Shown piece after piece: positions 49,432-57,715 of a stretch of 64,000 nt of DNA. The DNA lies in contig NC_022600.1 of NCBI RefSeq assembly GCF_000484535.1, forward strand, positions 1,240,001-1,304,000, read 5' to 3'. This stretch comes from Gloeobacter kilaueensis JS1. GTDB taxonomy: Bacteria > Cyanobacteriota > Cyanobacteriia > Gloeobacterales > Gloeobacteraceae. The stretch's first letter is position 1. Every line of letters begins with the position of its first letter. A program made the position numbers and the translations under genes. Under the pieces are notes generated by a model, which was not told where the DNA came from, made no database searches, and saw only the letters and a program-made list of their open reading frames with translations.

Positions 49432-49752
49432 TCAATACTCAAACATCTTCACCAACAAGTCGCAGATCTGTCGAGCTGTCTCCTCTTCAAGGGAGCCAAG
49501 GTGCTTGAGCAAGCGAGACTTATCGACTGCTCGAATTTGATCGAGGGCGATCTGCCCATCCTTCCCGTCAAAGGTGAGGTCAATTCGGGTCGGGTAGGAG
49601 CGCAAAGCTGTTGTCATCGGCGCGATGATTGCGGTGCGTAGATTCTGATGCAGTTCGTTGGGAGAAATGACGACGCAGGGGCGCGTTTTTTGCATCTCAG
49701 AACCTCGCGTTGGATCAAGGGCAACAAGGTAGATGTCAAAACGATTTACCAC
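49432..49752 (-). CDS. MazF/PemK-family toxin
   Basis: The protein has 106 residues from GTG 49752, overlapping the antitoxin stop. FDIYLVALDPTRGSEMQKTRPCVVISP is a textbook PemK/MazF start, followed by TAIIAPMTT and ALDQIRAVDKSRL. These toxins are sequence-specific mRNA endonucleases. The start inside the antitoxin tail (about 7 bp overlap) indicates translational coupling. Confidence 0.92.
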   Translation of the reverse strand: MVNRFDIYLVALDPTRGSEMQKTRPCVVISPNELHQNLRTAIIAPMTTALRSYPTRIDLTFDGKDGQIALDQIRAVDKSRLLKHLGSLEEETARQICDLLVKMFEY

Positions 49753-50006
49753 TGCCACTCTGCCGCATCCCACTCAGCACTGACTGCATCGGGCAGAATC
49801 TCGGCCAGGTCAGCTTCTAGTTCAGCACTACTAGCCTGGGCAAATTGCTCGTGCCAGCCTGCACGTGACCGAGCTACCGGCGACAATACAAGCCGTCCAT
49901 TCTCGACTGACAACTCAGCAGCTTCCTTAAAGCCGTACTGCTCTAGAAGCACTTTGGGTAGACGAACACCTCGGGAATTGCCAATTCGTACAATCTCTAC
50001 TCTCAT
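49746..50006 (-). CDS. MazE-like (AbrB/SpoVT) antitoxin
   Basis: The 86-residue protein has the MazE DNA-binding fold (VEIVRIGNSRGVRLPKVLLEQYG) and an acidic, Trp-containing tail for toxin neutralisation. It precedes and overlaps mazF, so the module is intact. A related antitoxin tail survives at 49024. Confidence 0.92.
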   Translation of the reverse strand: MRVEIVRIGNSRGVRLPKVLLEQYGFKEAAELSVENGRLVLSPVARSRAGWHEQFAQASSAELEADLAEILPDAVSAEWDAAEWQW

Positions 50007-50100
50007 CGCACTCCAAATTACTGTACCACTGTAACTACATTGTAATCACACTTGAGCATTGCTGGCGATTAAACAACCCCAGCTGAAACCTACGGGCGAG

Positions 50101-50137
50101 AAAAAGCACCGGGAAGCAAGTTGTCCCAGTGCTTTTT
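50101..50137. terminator. Rho-independent terminator
   Basis: AAAAAGCACCGGGA and TCCCAGTGCTTTTT form a stem with one mismatch around a 9-nt loop, with A and T runs. It lies downstream of the minus-strand gene at 50158. Confidence 0.82.
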
Positions 50138-50157
50138 GCGTATTGCTGATTGCTCGG

Positions 50158-50574
50158 TTATTCGTCCGCTGAAACCCGTTCTTCGCCGGTCGGAGCCGGT
50201 TCTTCAGTAAATTGGCTCTCGCCCACGGAGCGGGCAGACTTGGTGATCTCTTCTTCGTCCTCGGCGAGGGCTTCGGTACCGGTTTCTTTGTCGAGCAGGC
50301 CAAAGCGCTCGGTGGGGGCCGGCAAGTCGTCGGGATCTTCTAGTTTCTCGATATTCGGATCGAGGTCGCTTGTCTGGCCCCTGCCTGTGTCTGCAGGCTG
50401 ATCTTGCTGGTTGGCGACGACTTTTTCGACAAATTCACCCGCTTCGGTCAGACCGCCCTGGGTCTCGCCGGTCTGTGGCTGTTCTGCCGGTTGCTGGAGC
50501 TTCTGGGCTTCTTCGTAGGCTTGATCGACGAAATCGGAAGAAGCTGCACTGATGTTTGTATTTTCTGGTTCCAT
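50158..50574 (-). CDS. Very acidic, disordered 138-residue protein
   Basis: The protein is rich in Glu, Asp, Gln and Pro, with almost no hydrophobic core, and looks intrinsically disordered. Examples are AYEEAQKLQQPAEQPQ and LAEDEEEITKSAR. No family was recognised. It lies between the toxin-antitoxin island and dnaN and has a clear terminator. Confidence 0.65.
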   Translation of the reverse strand: MEPENTNISAASSDFVDQAYEEAQKLQQPAEQPQTGETQGGLTEAGEFVEKVVANQQDQPADTGRGQTSDLDPNIEKLEDPDDLPAPTERFGLLDKETGTEALAEDEEEITKSARSVGESQFTEEPAPTGEERVSADE

Positions 50575-50684
50575 GACCTGCCTGCCTGCTTTCCATCTAG
50601 TAAAAAACTGACATATCTACCAGGAAGCATTCATCCTCCCTGGGAGAGACGGGCGCAGAGAATGAGAAAGCAGGGTGCGGTTTA

Positions 50685-51800
50685 TTAACCTCGGATACTC
50701 ACAGGCATGATCAGATACTGGTAATCGGCGTCTCCGACCGGTTTGAGCACCGCCGGGTCGCTGGGGCCATTCAGGCAAAAGGACACGTCCGTAGCGTCCA
50801 TCGCCTTGAGACCTTCGAGCAGGTAGCGAACGTTGAAGGCCACCGAGAAGTCCTGACCGACGTACTGCACGGCGACATTCTCGCGGCCCCGGCCCACGTC
50901 GGGAGCTTCGACGGAGACGGTGAGAGAACCCTGTTGGGCACTGAAATCGAGCTTGACGATGTGGTTTTTTTGATCGGCCAGCACCGCGATGCGCTCAAGG
51001 CAACCAATCAGCCGCTTGCGCTCCATGTCGGCGGTGTATTTGAACTGTTTGGGCAACAGTTGCTGGTAGTCGGGGTAGCGGCCAGATAAGAGCCGGGTGG
51101 TGAGGGTCTGGTTGGGAAACTGGAAGATCATCTGCTTTTCGTCGAAGCGCACCTCCACCGCTTCGCTGGTCTGGTTTGCCAGCAGTTTTTCGAGTTCGCG
51201 CACGGAGCGCACCGGTAGAACAGCGGCAATCGCCTGCTTGCCCGTCGCATCGGTGCGGAAAAAAGACAGCCGGTGGGCGTCGGTGGCGACAAACTCCATG
51301 CCGTCCTGGACCGCTTTAATCGAGACGCCGTTGAGAATCTGCTTGGTCTCGTCGGTGGAGGCGGCAAACAGACTGCGCTGGATACCGGCTAAAAAGGCGC
51401 TCACCGGCAGCGTGTGGGCGCTGGTGGCCGCCAGCTGGGGCAATTTTGGAAATTCTTCGGCAGCCGCGCCCTGCACCTGGTACTGGCTGCTGCCGCACTC
51501 GAGGCTGATCGCGTTGTCGTCGCTTACGGCGATGGCCAGATCTTCGTTGGGAAGGCGCGAGACGATGTCGGTGAGCACCCGCGCCGGGAGGGTCGTCCGC
51601 CCGCTGCCCTCTACTGACGCCTCAAAGCGCGTCTCGATACCCAGGTCGAGGTCAAAACCAGTGAGGGTGACTGTCCCGGCCTCGCTGTCGGCTTCCAGCA
51701 GAATGTTCGCCAGAATTGGATGGGTTGGCCGCGACGGTACAGCCCGGCTCACCAGATTCAAATTCTGATTCAAGATCGGTTGTGGACAAAAGATCTGCAT
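50685..51800 (-). CDS. dnaN: DNA polymerase III beta sliding clamp
   Basis: The protein has 371 residues, full length, with three clamp domains. MQIFCPQPILNQNLNLVSRAVPSR, LTGFDLDLGIETRFEA, FVATDAHRLSFFRTD and the C-terminal YQYLIMPVSI are typical. It tethers DNA polymerases to DNA. It lies immediately left of, and is transcribed away from, the probable replication origin. In cyanobacteria dnaN, not dnaA, usually neighbours oriC. Confidence 0.97.
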   Translation of the reverse strand: MQIFCPQPILNQNLNLVSRAVPSRPTHPILANILLEADSEAGTVTLTGFDLDLGIETRFEASVEGSGRTTLPARVLTDIVSRLPNEDLAIAVSDDNAISLECGSSQYQVQGAAAEEFPKLPQLAATSAHTLPVSAFLAGIQRSLFAASTDETKQILNGVSIKAVQDGMEFVATDAHRLSFFRTDATGKQAIAAVLPVRSVRELEKLLANQTSEAVEVRFDEKQMIFQFPNQTLTTRLLSGRYPDYQQLLPKQFKYTADMERKRLIGCLERIAVLADQKNHIVKLDFSAQQGSLTVSVEAPDVGRGRENVAVQYVGQDFSVAFNVRYLLEGLKAMDATDVSFCLNGPSDPAVLKPVGDADYQYLIMPVSIRG

Positions 51801-51879
51801 GGCGAGCCGCCTCAGCCGGTTTTCCGAGAGTATAGCATCGGCTGCCGGAAGATCTAGATCTAGCGTCGCTGGACCAAAA

Positions 51880-52146
51880 TTTTTCTGTTTGAGTCCACCT
51901 GTAGCTGTGTTTTCCCCAGTTGCTCTATTACTCTTCTTTTTTAAAAATATAGATCTAGTAGTAGTAGGGGCTGGGGAAATGTGGAAAACCTCCTGAAAAC
52001 GCGCCCCCAGTGAGCGATCCCCGCCTTAACCGCTTGTGGAATACCCTGTGGAAAAATCAAAAGCTTTCCACAGGGTATAAATACTTAGTGGATAACTTGA
52101 CGGTTTTTCCACCGACTTTCCCCAGTTTTCCACAGACTGTTCCACA
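51880..52146. other. Probable chromosomal origin oriC (DnaA-box cluster and AT-rich unwinding element)
   Basis: Boxes similar to TTTTCCACA/TTATCCACA occur at 51980-51988, 52035-52043, 52047-52055, 52064-52072, 52087-52095 (one mismatch), 52105-52113 (one mismatch), 52126-52134 (exact) and 52138-52146 (one mismatch), in both orientations. Left of them is an AT-rich stretch with TTTTTTAAAAATATAG near 51938-51953, a fair unwinding element. The whole 417 bp between dnaN and the next gene (51801-52217) is non-coding. Genes on both sides are transcribed away. Confidence 0.85.
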
Positions 52147-52217
52147 GGTCGGTCCGCTTCGAGAGGTGGTACGCTTGGGACTGCCTGGAACCGGGGAGCA
52201 GGGCAGTTCTGTCAAGA

Positions 52218-53189
52218 ATGCGGACGCGATTGGAGCGGTGGGTGCGATCGACGAAGGTGGACTGGTGGTGGCTGGGTGGTTTAATCTGGCTTGTCGCGGC
52301 TGGACCCCTTTGGGCAGCACCGGGGATTATCTTTGCCCTGCAGGAGCGCTCTGCGGTCGATAGCAACGGCAACCTCGCCCCTTATCCGGCCATCGAGTTC
52401 GTCGCCCAGATCCGGGGCGAGCAGTTTCGCAACCCGGCGACCCCCTCCGAGACCGAGTACCAGTTTTTCAGCAAAAATTTTTTGAACGGCAAGCCGTACT
52501 TGCTCTGGCGCAAGGGGGAGCAGGTGGGCAGTGGGACGGCGGTAGCCCCTGACAAGCTGCCCTCGCTCTACGGCACGATCGAGGCTCCACTTAAAAGCGA
52601 GCAAAAATTGCTGCCGCTTTCGGATCTCGATCTGACGATTGCCACTGACCAGCCGCTCAAGCTCAAAGAACACAAGCCCGTCGCGGAGGAAGTGCTCGCG
52701 ATCGTCGATGATCTGGCCCGCGCCGCGCTCGTCAAGCAGGGGATCGCCGAGGAGCAGACCAAAAAGGTGCCAAGAGTCTGGGTATCCTCGGCGATCGTGC
52801 CGGGCAAGCCGGATGCGGTGGTCGCCCTTTATCGCTACACCTCCACGCTCAAGCAGGGTGGAGCGACCTTCAAGCGGCTGACGAGCCTGCTTCTGGTGGC
52901 GGAGCAGGTAAACGAAAAAGGCCAGACCACCTGGCAGCCCCAGTTGACCCTGCTCGGCCTCGGCAATCCCGAGAACACGACCACCTATGGGCCGCTCATC
53001 GTCGCGGACCTCAACGGCGACGGCTACGACGATGTACTGGTGCGCGAGACGCGCTACGACCGCTGGAATTACGGCGTCTACAGCCGCTACGACGGTCGCT
53101 GGCAGTCGCGCTACACTGGCCGCGAAGGCAACTACAGCAACGATCTGCCGGCACCGGCAGAAGAAGAGCAGCCTTCTGCGTCGCCCTGA
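52218..53189 (+). CDS. Exported protein with an FG-GAP/Ca-binding-like motif
   Basis: The 323-residue protein has a Trp-rich signal sequence ending LWAAPG. Most of it is unrecognised alpha/beta sequence. Near the C-terminus, VADLNGDGYDDVLVRET is an EF-hand-like calcium loop as in FG-GAP/VCBS repeats. The tail is Pro/Glu-rich. It is the first gene rightward of the origin. Confidence 0.7.
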   Translation: MRTRLERWVRSTKVDWWWLGGLIWLVAAGPLWAAPGIIFALQERSAVDSNGNLAPYPAIEFVAQIRGEQFRNPATPSETEYQFFSKNFLNGKPYLLWRKGEQVGSGTAVAPDKLPSLYGTIEAPLKSEQKLLPLSDLDLTIATDQPLKLKEHKPVAEEVLAIVDDLARAALVKQGIAEEQTKKVPRVWVSSAIVPGKPDAVVALYRYTSTLKQGGATFKRLTSLLLVAEQVNEKGQTTWQPQLTLLGLGNPENTTTYGPLIVADLNGDGYDDVLVRETRYDRWNYGVYSRYDGRWQSRYTGREGNYSNDLPAPAEEEQPSASP

Positions 53190-53197
53190 AGGAGGCT

Positions 53198-53968
53198 CTA
53201 CCTGCCTTTTGTGCCTGGAAAGTGGTTGATGTTGGCCCGGCCCTCGAAGGTGAGCTGGCGGTTGCGGGTATAGAGCCGCTGGATGCGCAGCGTTGCGCCG
53301 TCGAGGTTGAACTTGTCGATGTCCATGAGCCGGTTGAAGTGGGCGACAAAAAGCGCTGCCCACTCCCGCGAGCGGGGATCGTCGTCCTCGAAGAGCACGT
53401 CGGCAAGGACGATGCGGCGCTGCTCCTCGACAGTGAGGCGGGCCTGCAGGCCGGTGTGCAGGCGTTCGCCCGACTGTTCCAGCAGAATATCGGTCTCGAA
53501 GTGAACGCGGTTGTCCTCGCCCAACTGGATGCGGGTTTTCTCGAAGGCGAGGGTCTGCCCGCCGCCCTCGACCGCGATGCCGCGCATCTTGGAGACGACC
53601 AGCGGTGCCTCGAAGGCGGCGTTGATGTCCTCCTCGCGGAGCACGACCGAGGTGACTGCCACCGTTGGCCTGAGCAGGCGCACCCTGCCCCCGAGGATGG
53701 CTCCGAGGTCGATGGCGATCGCATCGGTATCGACGCGCAAAATCTCGGCGCGGAAACTGTTTTTGATCACCAGTCCCCGTCCGCGCAGGCTGAAGCCGTC
53801 GAGCGCCCCCTGCAAGAGCTTGGAGACCGGCTGACAGTGAACCGAAACCTGTAAATCTTCCACCCGGCTCAACAGGGCGCGGATCGCCGTCGAGACTGCG
53901 GAGCTGACAAGCTGCTCACCCGCGTCGGCGCGACCACCAGCGACCGGAAATGGAAATGGGAGCATCAT
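53198..53968 (-). CDS. DUF2993 (LmeA-like) lipid-binding protein
   Basis: The 256-residue protein starts at ATG 53968 (MMLPFPFPV); upstream starts are possible because the frame stays open to 54127. After about 20 residues comes the DUF2993 pattern: EDLQVSVHCQPVSKLLQGALDGFSLRGRGLVI, then a long beta-rich region (DILLEQSGERLHTGLQARL). Cyanobacterial members are presumed to bind lipids at membranes. Only the family call is firm. It converges on the exported gene at 52218. Confidence 0.82.
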   Translation of the reverse strand: MMLPFPFPVAGGRADAGEQLVSSAVSTAIRALLSRVEDLQVSVHCQPVSKLLQGALDGFSLRGRGLVIKNSFRAEILRVDTDAIAIDLGAILGGRVRLLRPTVAVTSVVLREEDINAAFEAPLVVSKMRGIAVEGGGQTLAFEKTRIQLGEDNRVHFETDILLEQSGERLHTGLQARLTVEEQRRIVLADVLFEDDDPRSREWAALFVAHFNRLMDIDKFNLDGATLRIQRLYTRNRQLTFEGRANINHFPGTKGR

Positions 53969-54173
53969 GGTTCTCAGCGCGATGGGGAGAAGAAAAATGA
54001 TCCTCCCCATCCGCATCCTATTACAAAACATTACAAGTTCAAAACCGTCCCAGGCTGAACCGCACGGGTCTTCCCAAGAAACTTCAAGAAATTCTGCGTC
54101 AGGGGCCGGGGTTTGGTGTAGCATCATGTAAGGCTGGAAAGGTGTGTTCTAGCGTTCTAGCTTTGTGAGGAGT

Positions 54174-55964
54174 ATGGAGATGCGAAAGCTGAAGATGCTT
54201 GCCGGGACTGTCGGCCTGTTGGCCCTACTGGGTCTGGTCAACCCGGCATTTGCCGAGCCTTCCGACACCCAACAGATAAATGACTACCTGCAGCAGGGGA
54301 TGGGCGACTCTGTCTCCCAGGTCAACTCGGTCTCAGAGCTGACAGACGTTGACCCCAATTCCTGGGCGTTTCAGGCGCTCAAGTCTGTAGTCGAGCGCTA
54401 CGGCTGCCTCGAAGGTTATCCCAACAAGACCTACCTCGGTAACCGGCCAACCTCGCGCTACGAGTTTGCCGCCGGTCTCAACGCCTGTCTTGAGAAGGTC
54501 AACGAACTGATCACCGCCGCCACTGCCGACAAGGCGACCAAAGAAGACCTCGCCACCCTGCAGCGGCTGCAAGAAGAATTCCGCAACGAACTGGCCGCCC
54601 TGCGCGGTCGGGTCGATGCCCTCGAAGCCAAGACCAAGGACATCGAGTCCAAGCTGTTCAACGTCAACTCCAAGTTGGACGCTTCGGTAGTCATGGGCGT
54701 CACCTTCGGTGGCGCAAGCGGCAACGACCGGGTCTTCCAGCTCGGTTCTGCCGGTTCTGCCTACGGTGACTCACAGGTTGGTCAGCTGGCAGGCGGTGTC
54801 GTCCGGGGTATTCCGGCATCGGGTTCCAACACGAGCTTTGTCGCCCGCACGAGCCTCAACATCCGCGCCACCTTCACCGGCTCCGATGAGTTGCTCATCC
54901 GCCTGCGGGGCGTCACCGGCCAGGCGATCGACGCTTACTTCCCTGGTATTGCAAGCGGCGTCGGCTCTCTGTTTTATGGCCTCGGTCCCGGCAACGTTGC
55001 CTTCGACGGCTCGACCCCGAATGGCCGTACGGACGGTTCGGCGGCGGTGAGCTTCGACAAGGTGCGCTACACCACGAGCTTCTTCAACAACTCGCTGCGC
55101 CTCTTCATCGGACCCCGCATCGACATCTTCGAGTACATCGACACCAACTCCTTCGCCAACAACGAAGAGGTCGATTTCTCGAGCGGCTTCATGATCAACA
55201 ACCCGCTCATCACCTTTATCTTTGCCGGTCCTGGCGGCGGCTTCGACTGGCAGATCACCGACTGGATCGCCCTGCGCGGCATCTACATCGCCCCTAACGG
55301 TGGTTCAGCCGGTAGCCGCACTGCTTCGGCCTTCGCCCAACCGTTCGGTGCCTCGGGGCTGTTCGGTGGCTCCTACACCGCTGTCGGCGAAATCGAAATC
55401 AACCCTGGCAAGACCGCCTCGATCAAGCTGCAGTATGCCCACATCTTTGAGCAGGGTGCTGCCCTCGGCACACCGCTCAACACTTTCTACGGCCAGGGCT
55501 TTAACGCTGCTGTCGGTCCCAGTGGCAATCTCGTCAACGCCTCTGGCGTCACCGACGCTTACGGCGTCAACGCTGAGTGGGCGATCTTCCCGCAGTTTGC
55601 CATCTTCGGTCGCTTCGGCTACGGCAACACCCGCATCAACAACGTCGCCTCGAACACCTTTGTGCCGATCGAGACGACCACCTGGCAGGCCGGTTTCGCC
55701 CTGCCCGGCCTGTTTGGTCCGGGTAACACCTTTGCCGCTGCCTACGGCCAGCCGATCCGCGTCAACAACGGTCGGCTCGACAACAGCGGCCTGACGAGCT
55801 TCGTGCCCACCGGCACCGAAGGCGATGTCGAGGTGTTCTACCGCTTCCAGGTCACCGACCGCCTGAGCATCACCCCGGATGTGCAGTTCTACATCAACCC
55901 GGTGAACAGCAACAGCAGCAACGGCATCACCGTTGGTACCCTGCGCGCCACTTTCACCTTCTAG
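54174..55964 (+). CDS. Outer-membrane porin with SLH domain (OprB family)
   Basis: The 596-residue protein starts at ATG 54174, with GAGGAG directly upstream; GTG 54165 is an alternative. A signal peptide ends PAFAEP. An SLH domain (residues 45-105: NSWAFQALKSVVERYGCLEGY) binds peptidoglycan. A coiled coil (LATLQRLQEEFRNELAALRGR, about 125-160) follows, then an OprB beta-barrel ending TLRATFTF with C-terminal Phe. This is the abundant porin type of cyanobacterial outer membranes, some of which take up iron or other ions. A strong terminator follows. Confidence 0.93.
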   Translation: MEMRKLKMLAGTVGLLALLGLVNPAFAEPSDTQQINDYLQQGMGDSVSQVNSVSELTDVDPNSWAFQALKSVVERYGCLEGYPNKTYLGNRPTSRYEFAAGLNACLEKVNELITAATADKATKEDLATLQRLQEEFRNELAALRGRVDALEAKTKDIESKLFNVNSKLDASVVMGVTFGGASGNDRVFQLGSAGSAYGDSQVGQLAGGVVRGIPASGSNTSFVARTSLNIRATFTGSDELLIRLRGVTGQAIDAYFPGIASGVGSLFYGLGPGNVAFDGSTPNGRTDGSAAVSFDKVRYTTSFFNNSLRLFIGPRIDIFEYIDTNSFANNEEVDFSSGFMINNPLITFIFAGPGGGFDWQITDWIALRGIYIAPNGGSAGSRTASAFAQPFGASGLFGGSYTAVGEIEINPGKTASIKLQYAHIFEQGAALGTPLNTFYGQGFNAAVGPSGNLVNASGVTDAYGVNAEWAIFPQFAIFGRFGYGNTRINNVASNTFVPIETTTWQAGFALPGLFGPGNTFAAAYGQPIRVNNGRLDNSGLTSFVPTGTEGDVEVFYRFQVTDRLSITPDVQFYINPVNSNSSNGITVGTLRATFTF

Positions 55965-55984
55965 ACAGCTTCCAGCATATATGG

Positions 55985-56024
55985 ACCAGAAAGAACTTCA
56001 ATGTTGGAGTTCTTTCTGGTTTTG
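55985..56024 (+). terminator. Terminator of the porin gene
   Basis: ACCAGAAAGAACT pairs with AGTTCTTTCTGGT, followed by TTTTGG, 20 bp after the porin stop. The long stem also protects the mRNA end. Confidence 0.85.
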
Positions 56025-56047
56025 GAGCACCAAGATAATGACAGCAG

Positions 56048-56085
56048 AAGCCTAAGTCCTTAAATTTAAGGATTTAGGCTTCTTT
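56048..56085. terminator. Second hairpin between porin and the small secreted protein
   Basis: AAGCCTAA-G-TCCTTAAAT pairs with ATTTAAGGA-T-TTAGGCTT with one mismatch, followed by CTTT. It lies 33 bp beyond the end of the minus-strand gene at 56118 and can serve either strand. Confidence 0.7.
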
Positions 56086-56117
56086 GCTTCTAACTTCTAT
56101 CTGTTGCGTTTTTTGAG

Positions 56118-56525
56118 TTACGGTCCTGGTGGCGGACTTGCAACTTGGTAGTAGCCTTCACATTGAGCCGTTGCGTATCCTTGTCCGAATGGCTTATTGT
56201 TACTCAGGAAAATTCTGTAAGCTCCTCCGCTGAGTTGTGGCACAGTAATGATTAGCTTCGAGTCATTAACTATCTGAAAGGGAGCAAGACCGCCACCTAC
56301 AGGAAAAGGAGCATTGAATACGACTTGTGCAGTCTGACTTAATCCTGAACCGGCAACTGTAATCGTAGCCCCAGGATTCAAAGGAATCTCAGGCGGGGGC
56401 GGTGTGCAGCTGGTTACAGAGTAGGCGAAGGCATTTCCTGAAGTAATAATGGCGGCCACACCAGTAACTGCCATTGTCAAAAGGATGTGACGTGCAAGGC
56501 TGGGGACATGGAAGAACTTCTCCAT
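56118..56525 (-). CDS. Secreted IPT/TIG-like Ig-fold protein
   Basis: The 135-residue protein has a signal peptide (about residues 1-34, ending NAFAYS). The mature part has one Ig-like fold (LNPGATITVAGSGLSQTAQVVF and LIITVPQLSGGAYRIFLS) as in IPT/TIG domains, and a Pro-rich end. Cysteines at about 40 and 122 may form a disulfide. The gene is less GC-rich than its neighbours and has a perfect inverted repeat 25 bp upstream. It may be a recent acquisition. Confidence 0.72.
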   Translation of the reverse strand: MEKFFHVPSLARHILLTMAVTGVAAIITSGNAFAYSVTSCTPPPPEIPLNPGATITVAGSGLSQTAQVVFNAPFPVGGGLAPFQIVNDSKLIITVPQLSGGAYRIFLSNNKPFGQGYATAQCEGYYQVASPPPGP

Positions 56526-56550
56526 GTTATTACTCCTGTGGAAGAGAAAA

Positions 56551-56575
56551 TAATTTACTCTTTAAGAGTAAATTA
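56551..56575. promoter_or_regulatory. 25-nt perfect palindrome upstream of the small secreted protein
   Basis: TAATTTACTCTT-T-AAGAGTAAATTA is a perfect inverted repeat 25 bp upstream of the start at 56525. A half-site-like TAAGGGTAAATTA recurs near 56645. The shape suits a repressor operator. Confidence 0.5.
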
Positions 56576-56736
56576 CTCAGGCGGTAGGCGTGTGTTTCGT
56601 CTATGACTGTATCGTTGTATTTTTCGATACATTAATTTGTACTTAAGGGTAAATTAGCATTGGTTGAGGTACTGGTCGTTGATTTCCAGTAAAAAGACAA
56701 GCCTCTCAGTGGCAAGTGTGAGTAATATAAAGTATT

Positions 56737-57060
56737 ATGACGAGTCCGACGCATCCGCCAGAATCGACCGATTTTCCTGCCGCTCGCCGCATCGCCGCTG
56801 GTGTGGGCTGGGGCATTCTCTGGGGGGGCGGGATCTCGGCTGTGATCTTTCCGCTAGTCGGGGCAAACCTGACCCTCGGCTTGATCCTCGCTACGATCAT
56901 TGTGGTGAGCGTGGCGATGGGCATCTCGCTTTACTGGAATGCGGCCCGCGAGCCCTGTCCCAACTGCAGCACGGTCTTTACGGCCACCCCCAACGGCAGC
57001 CGCTGCCCCAACTGCGGCGAGCGGGTGCGGGCGGTCGAACGCCAGATGATTCGGCGCTAA
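56737..57060 (+). CDS. Two-helix membrane protein with C-terminal zinc ribbon
   Basis: The 107-residue protein has two transmembrane helices (about residues 21-41 and 47-66). The C-terminal domain holds CPNCSTVFTATPNGSRCPNCG, a zinc ribbon with two CPNC knuckles (cut here for length). Its function is unknown. Confidence 0.75.
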   Translation: MTSPTHPPESTDFPAARRIAAGVGWGILWGGGISAVIFPLVGANLTLGLILATIIVVSVAMGISLYWNAAREPCPNCSTVFTATPNGSRCPNCGERVRAVERQMIRR

Positions 57061-57068
57061 GAGCGCTT

Positions 57069-57602
57069 TCAGGTGCCCGTCCGCGTTCGATAAAAGGCGT
57101 AGATGGCCGTGTAGGGAACAGCCTGGGCGCTTGTGAGGTGGGCAGCATCGCACCCTCGGGCATCCGCCACACCGCCTGTGGTCCGCAGGCGCTGCACGTA
57201 GCTTACGGCTGTGAGCCAGCCATTGCCGCTGCTTTTGATCACCTTCAAGAGTAGCCAGGCAATAGCGTCGGGTTGCTCGACTTTTGCCAGCGCCTTCGGA
57301 TCGGCTCGAATCGCGCTGCCATCGTCCGCCTTCCACTCGGGGCCGACGCTGTGGGAGCCGATGGGTCTGCCCTGCTCGTCGAACAGTTCTGCCCTCGGAC
57401 CGACGAGGGTCCAGGCAGGCGCACCGCCACTAATGGCCCGGCATTCGTAGAGCTGCTCGCCCCTGGCCGACACCTGGCGCACCAGCTCTGCCGGTGGCGG
57501 AGCCTGCAGTTCGGCTGGAATATCTGCAGGAGCGACAAGAGAGCCGACAACGACGATGGGACCGGCCAGTAGCAAGGACTGCAAGAATCCTGTGAGCATC
57601 AC
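57069..57602 (-). CDS. DUF3455-like exported protein
   Basis: The 177-residue protein has a signal sequence (residues 1-22). GEQLYECRAISGGAPAWTLVGPRAELFD, HSVGPEWKADDGS and a central SGNGWLTAVSYVQRLRT match DUF3455. That family is secreted and rich in Trp and Cys, and its function is unclear. It converges on the preceding gene with an 8-bp gap. Confidence 0.8.
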   Translation of the reverse strand: MMLTGFLQSLLLAGPIVVVGSLVAPADIPAELQAPPPAELVRQVSARGEQLYECRAISGGAPAWTLVGPRAELFDEQGRPIGSHSVGPEWKADDGSAIRADPKALAKVEQPDAIAWLLLKVIKSSGNGWLTAVSYVQRLRTTGGVADARGCDAAHLTSAQAVPYTAIYAFYRTRTGT

Positions 57603-57715
57603 TTCACCTGGGAAAGGGTTGTTTTGGATGGGGGGAAGACGCGCAGAGATCTCTCACCCTGCAGGCACGTATCCCCAAAAGCTGATAGGTCAGGAGCGCA
57701 AGATTTATGAGCGCA

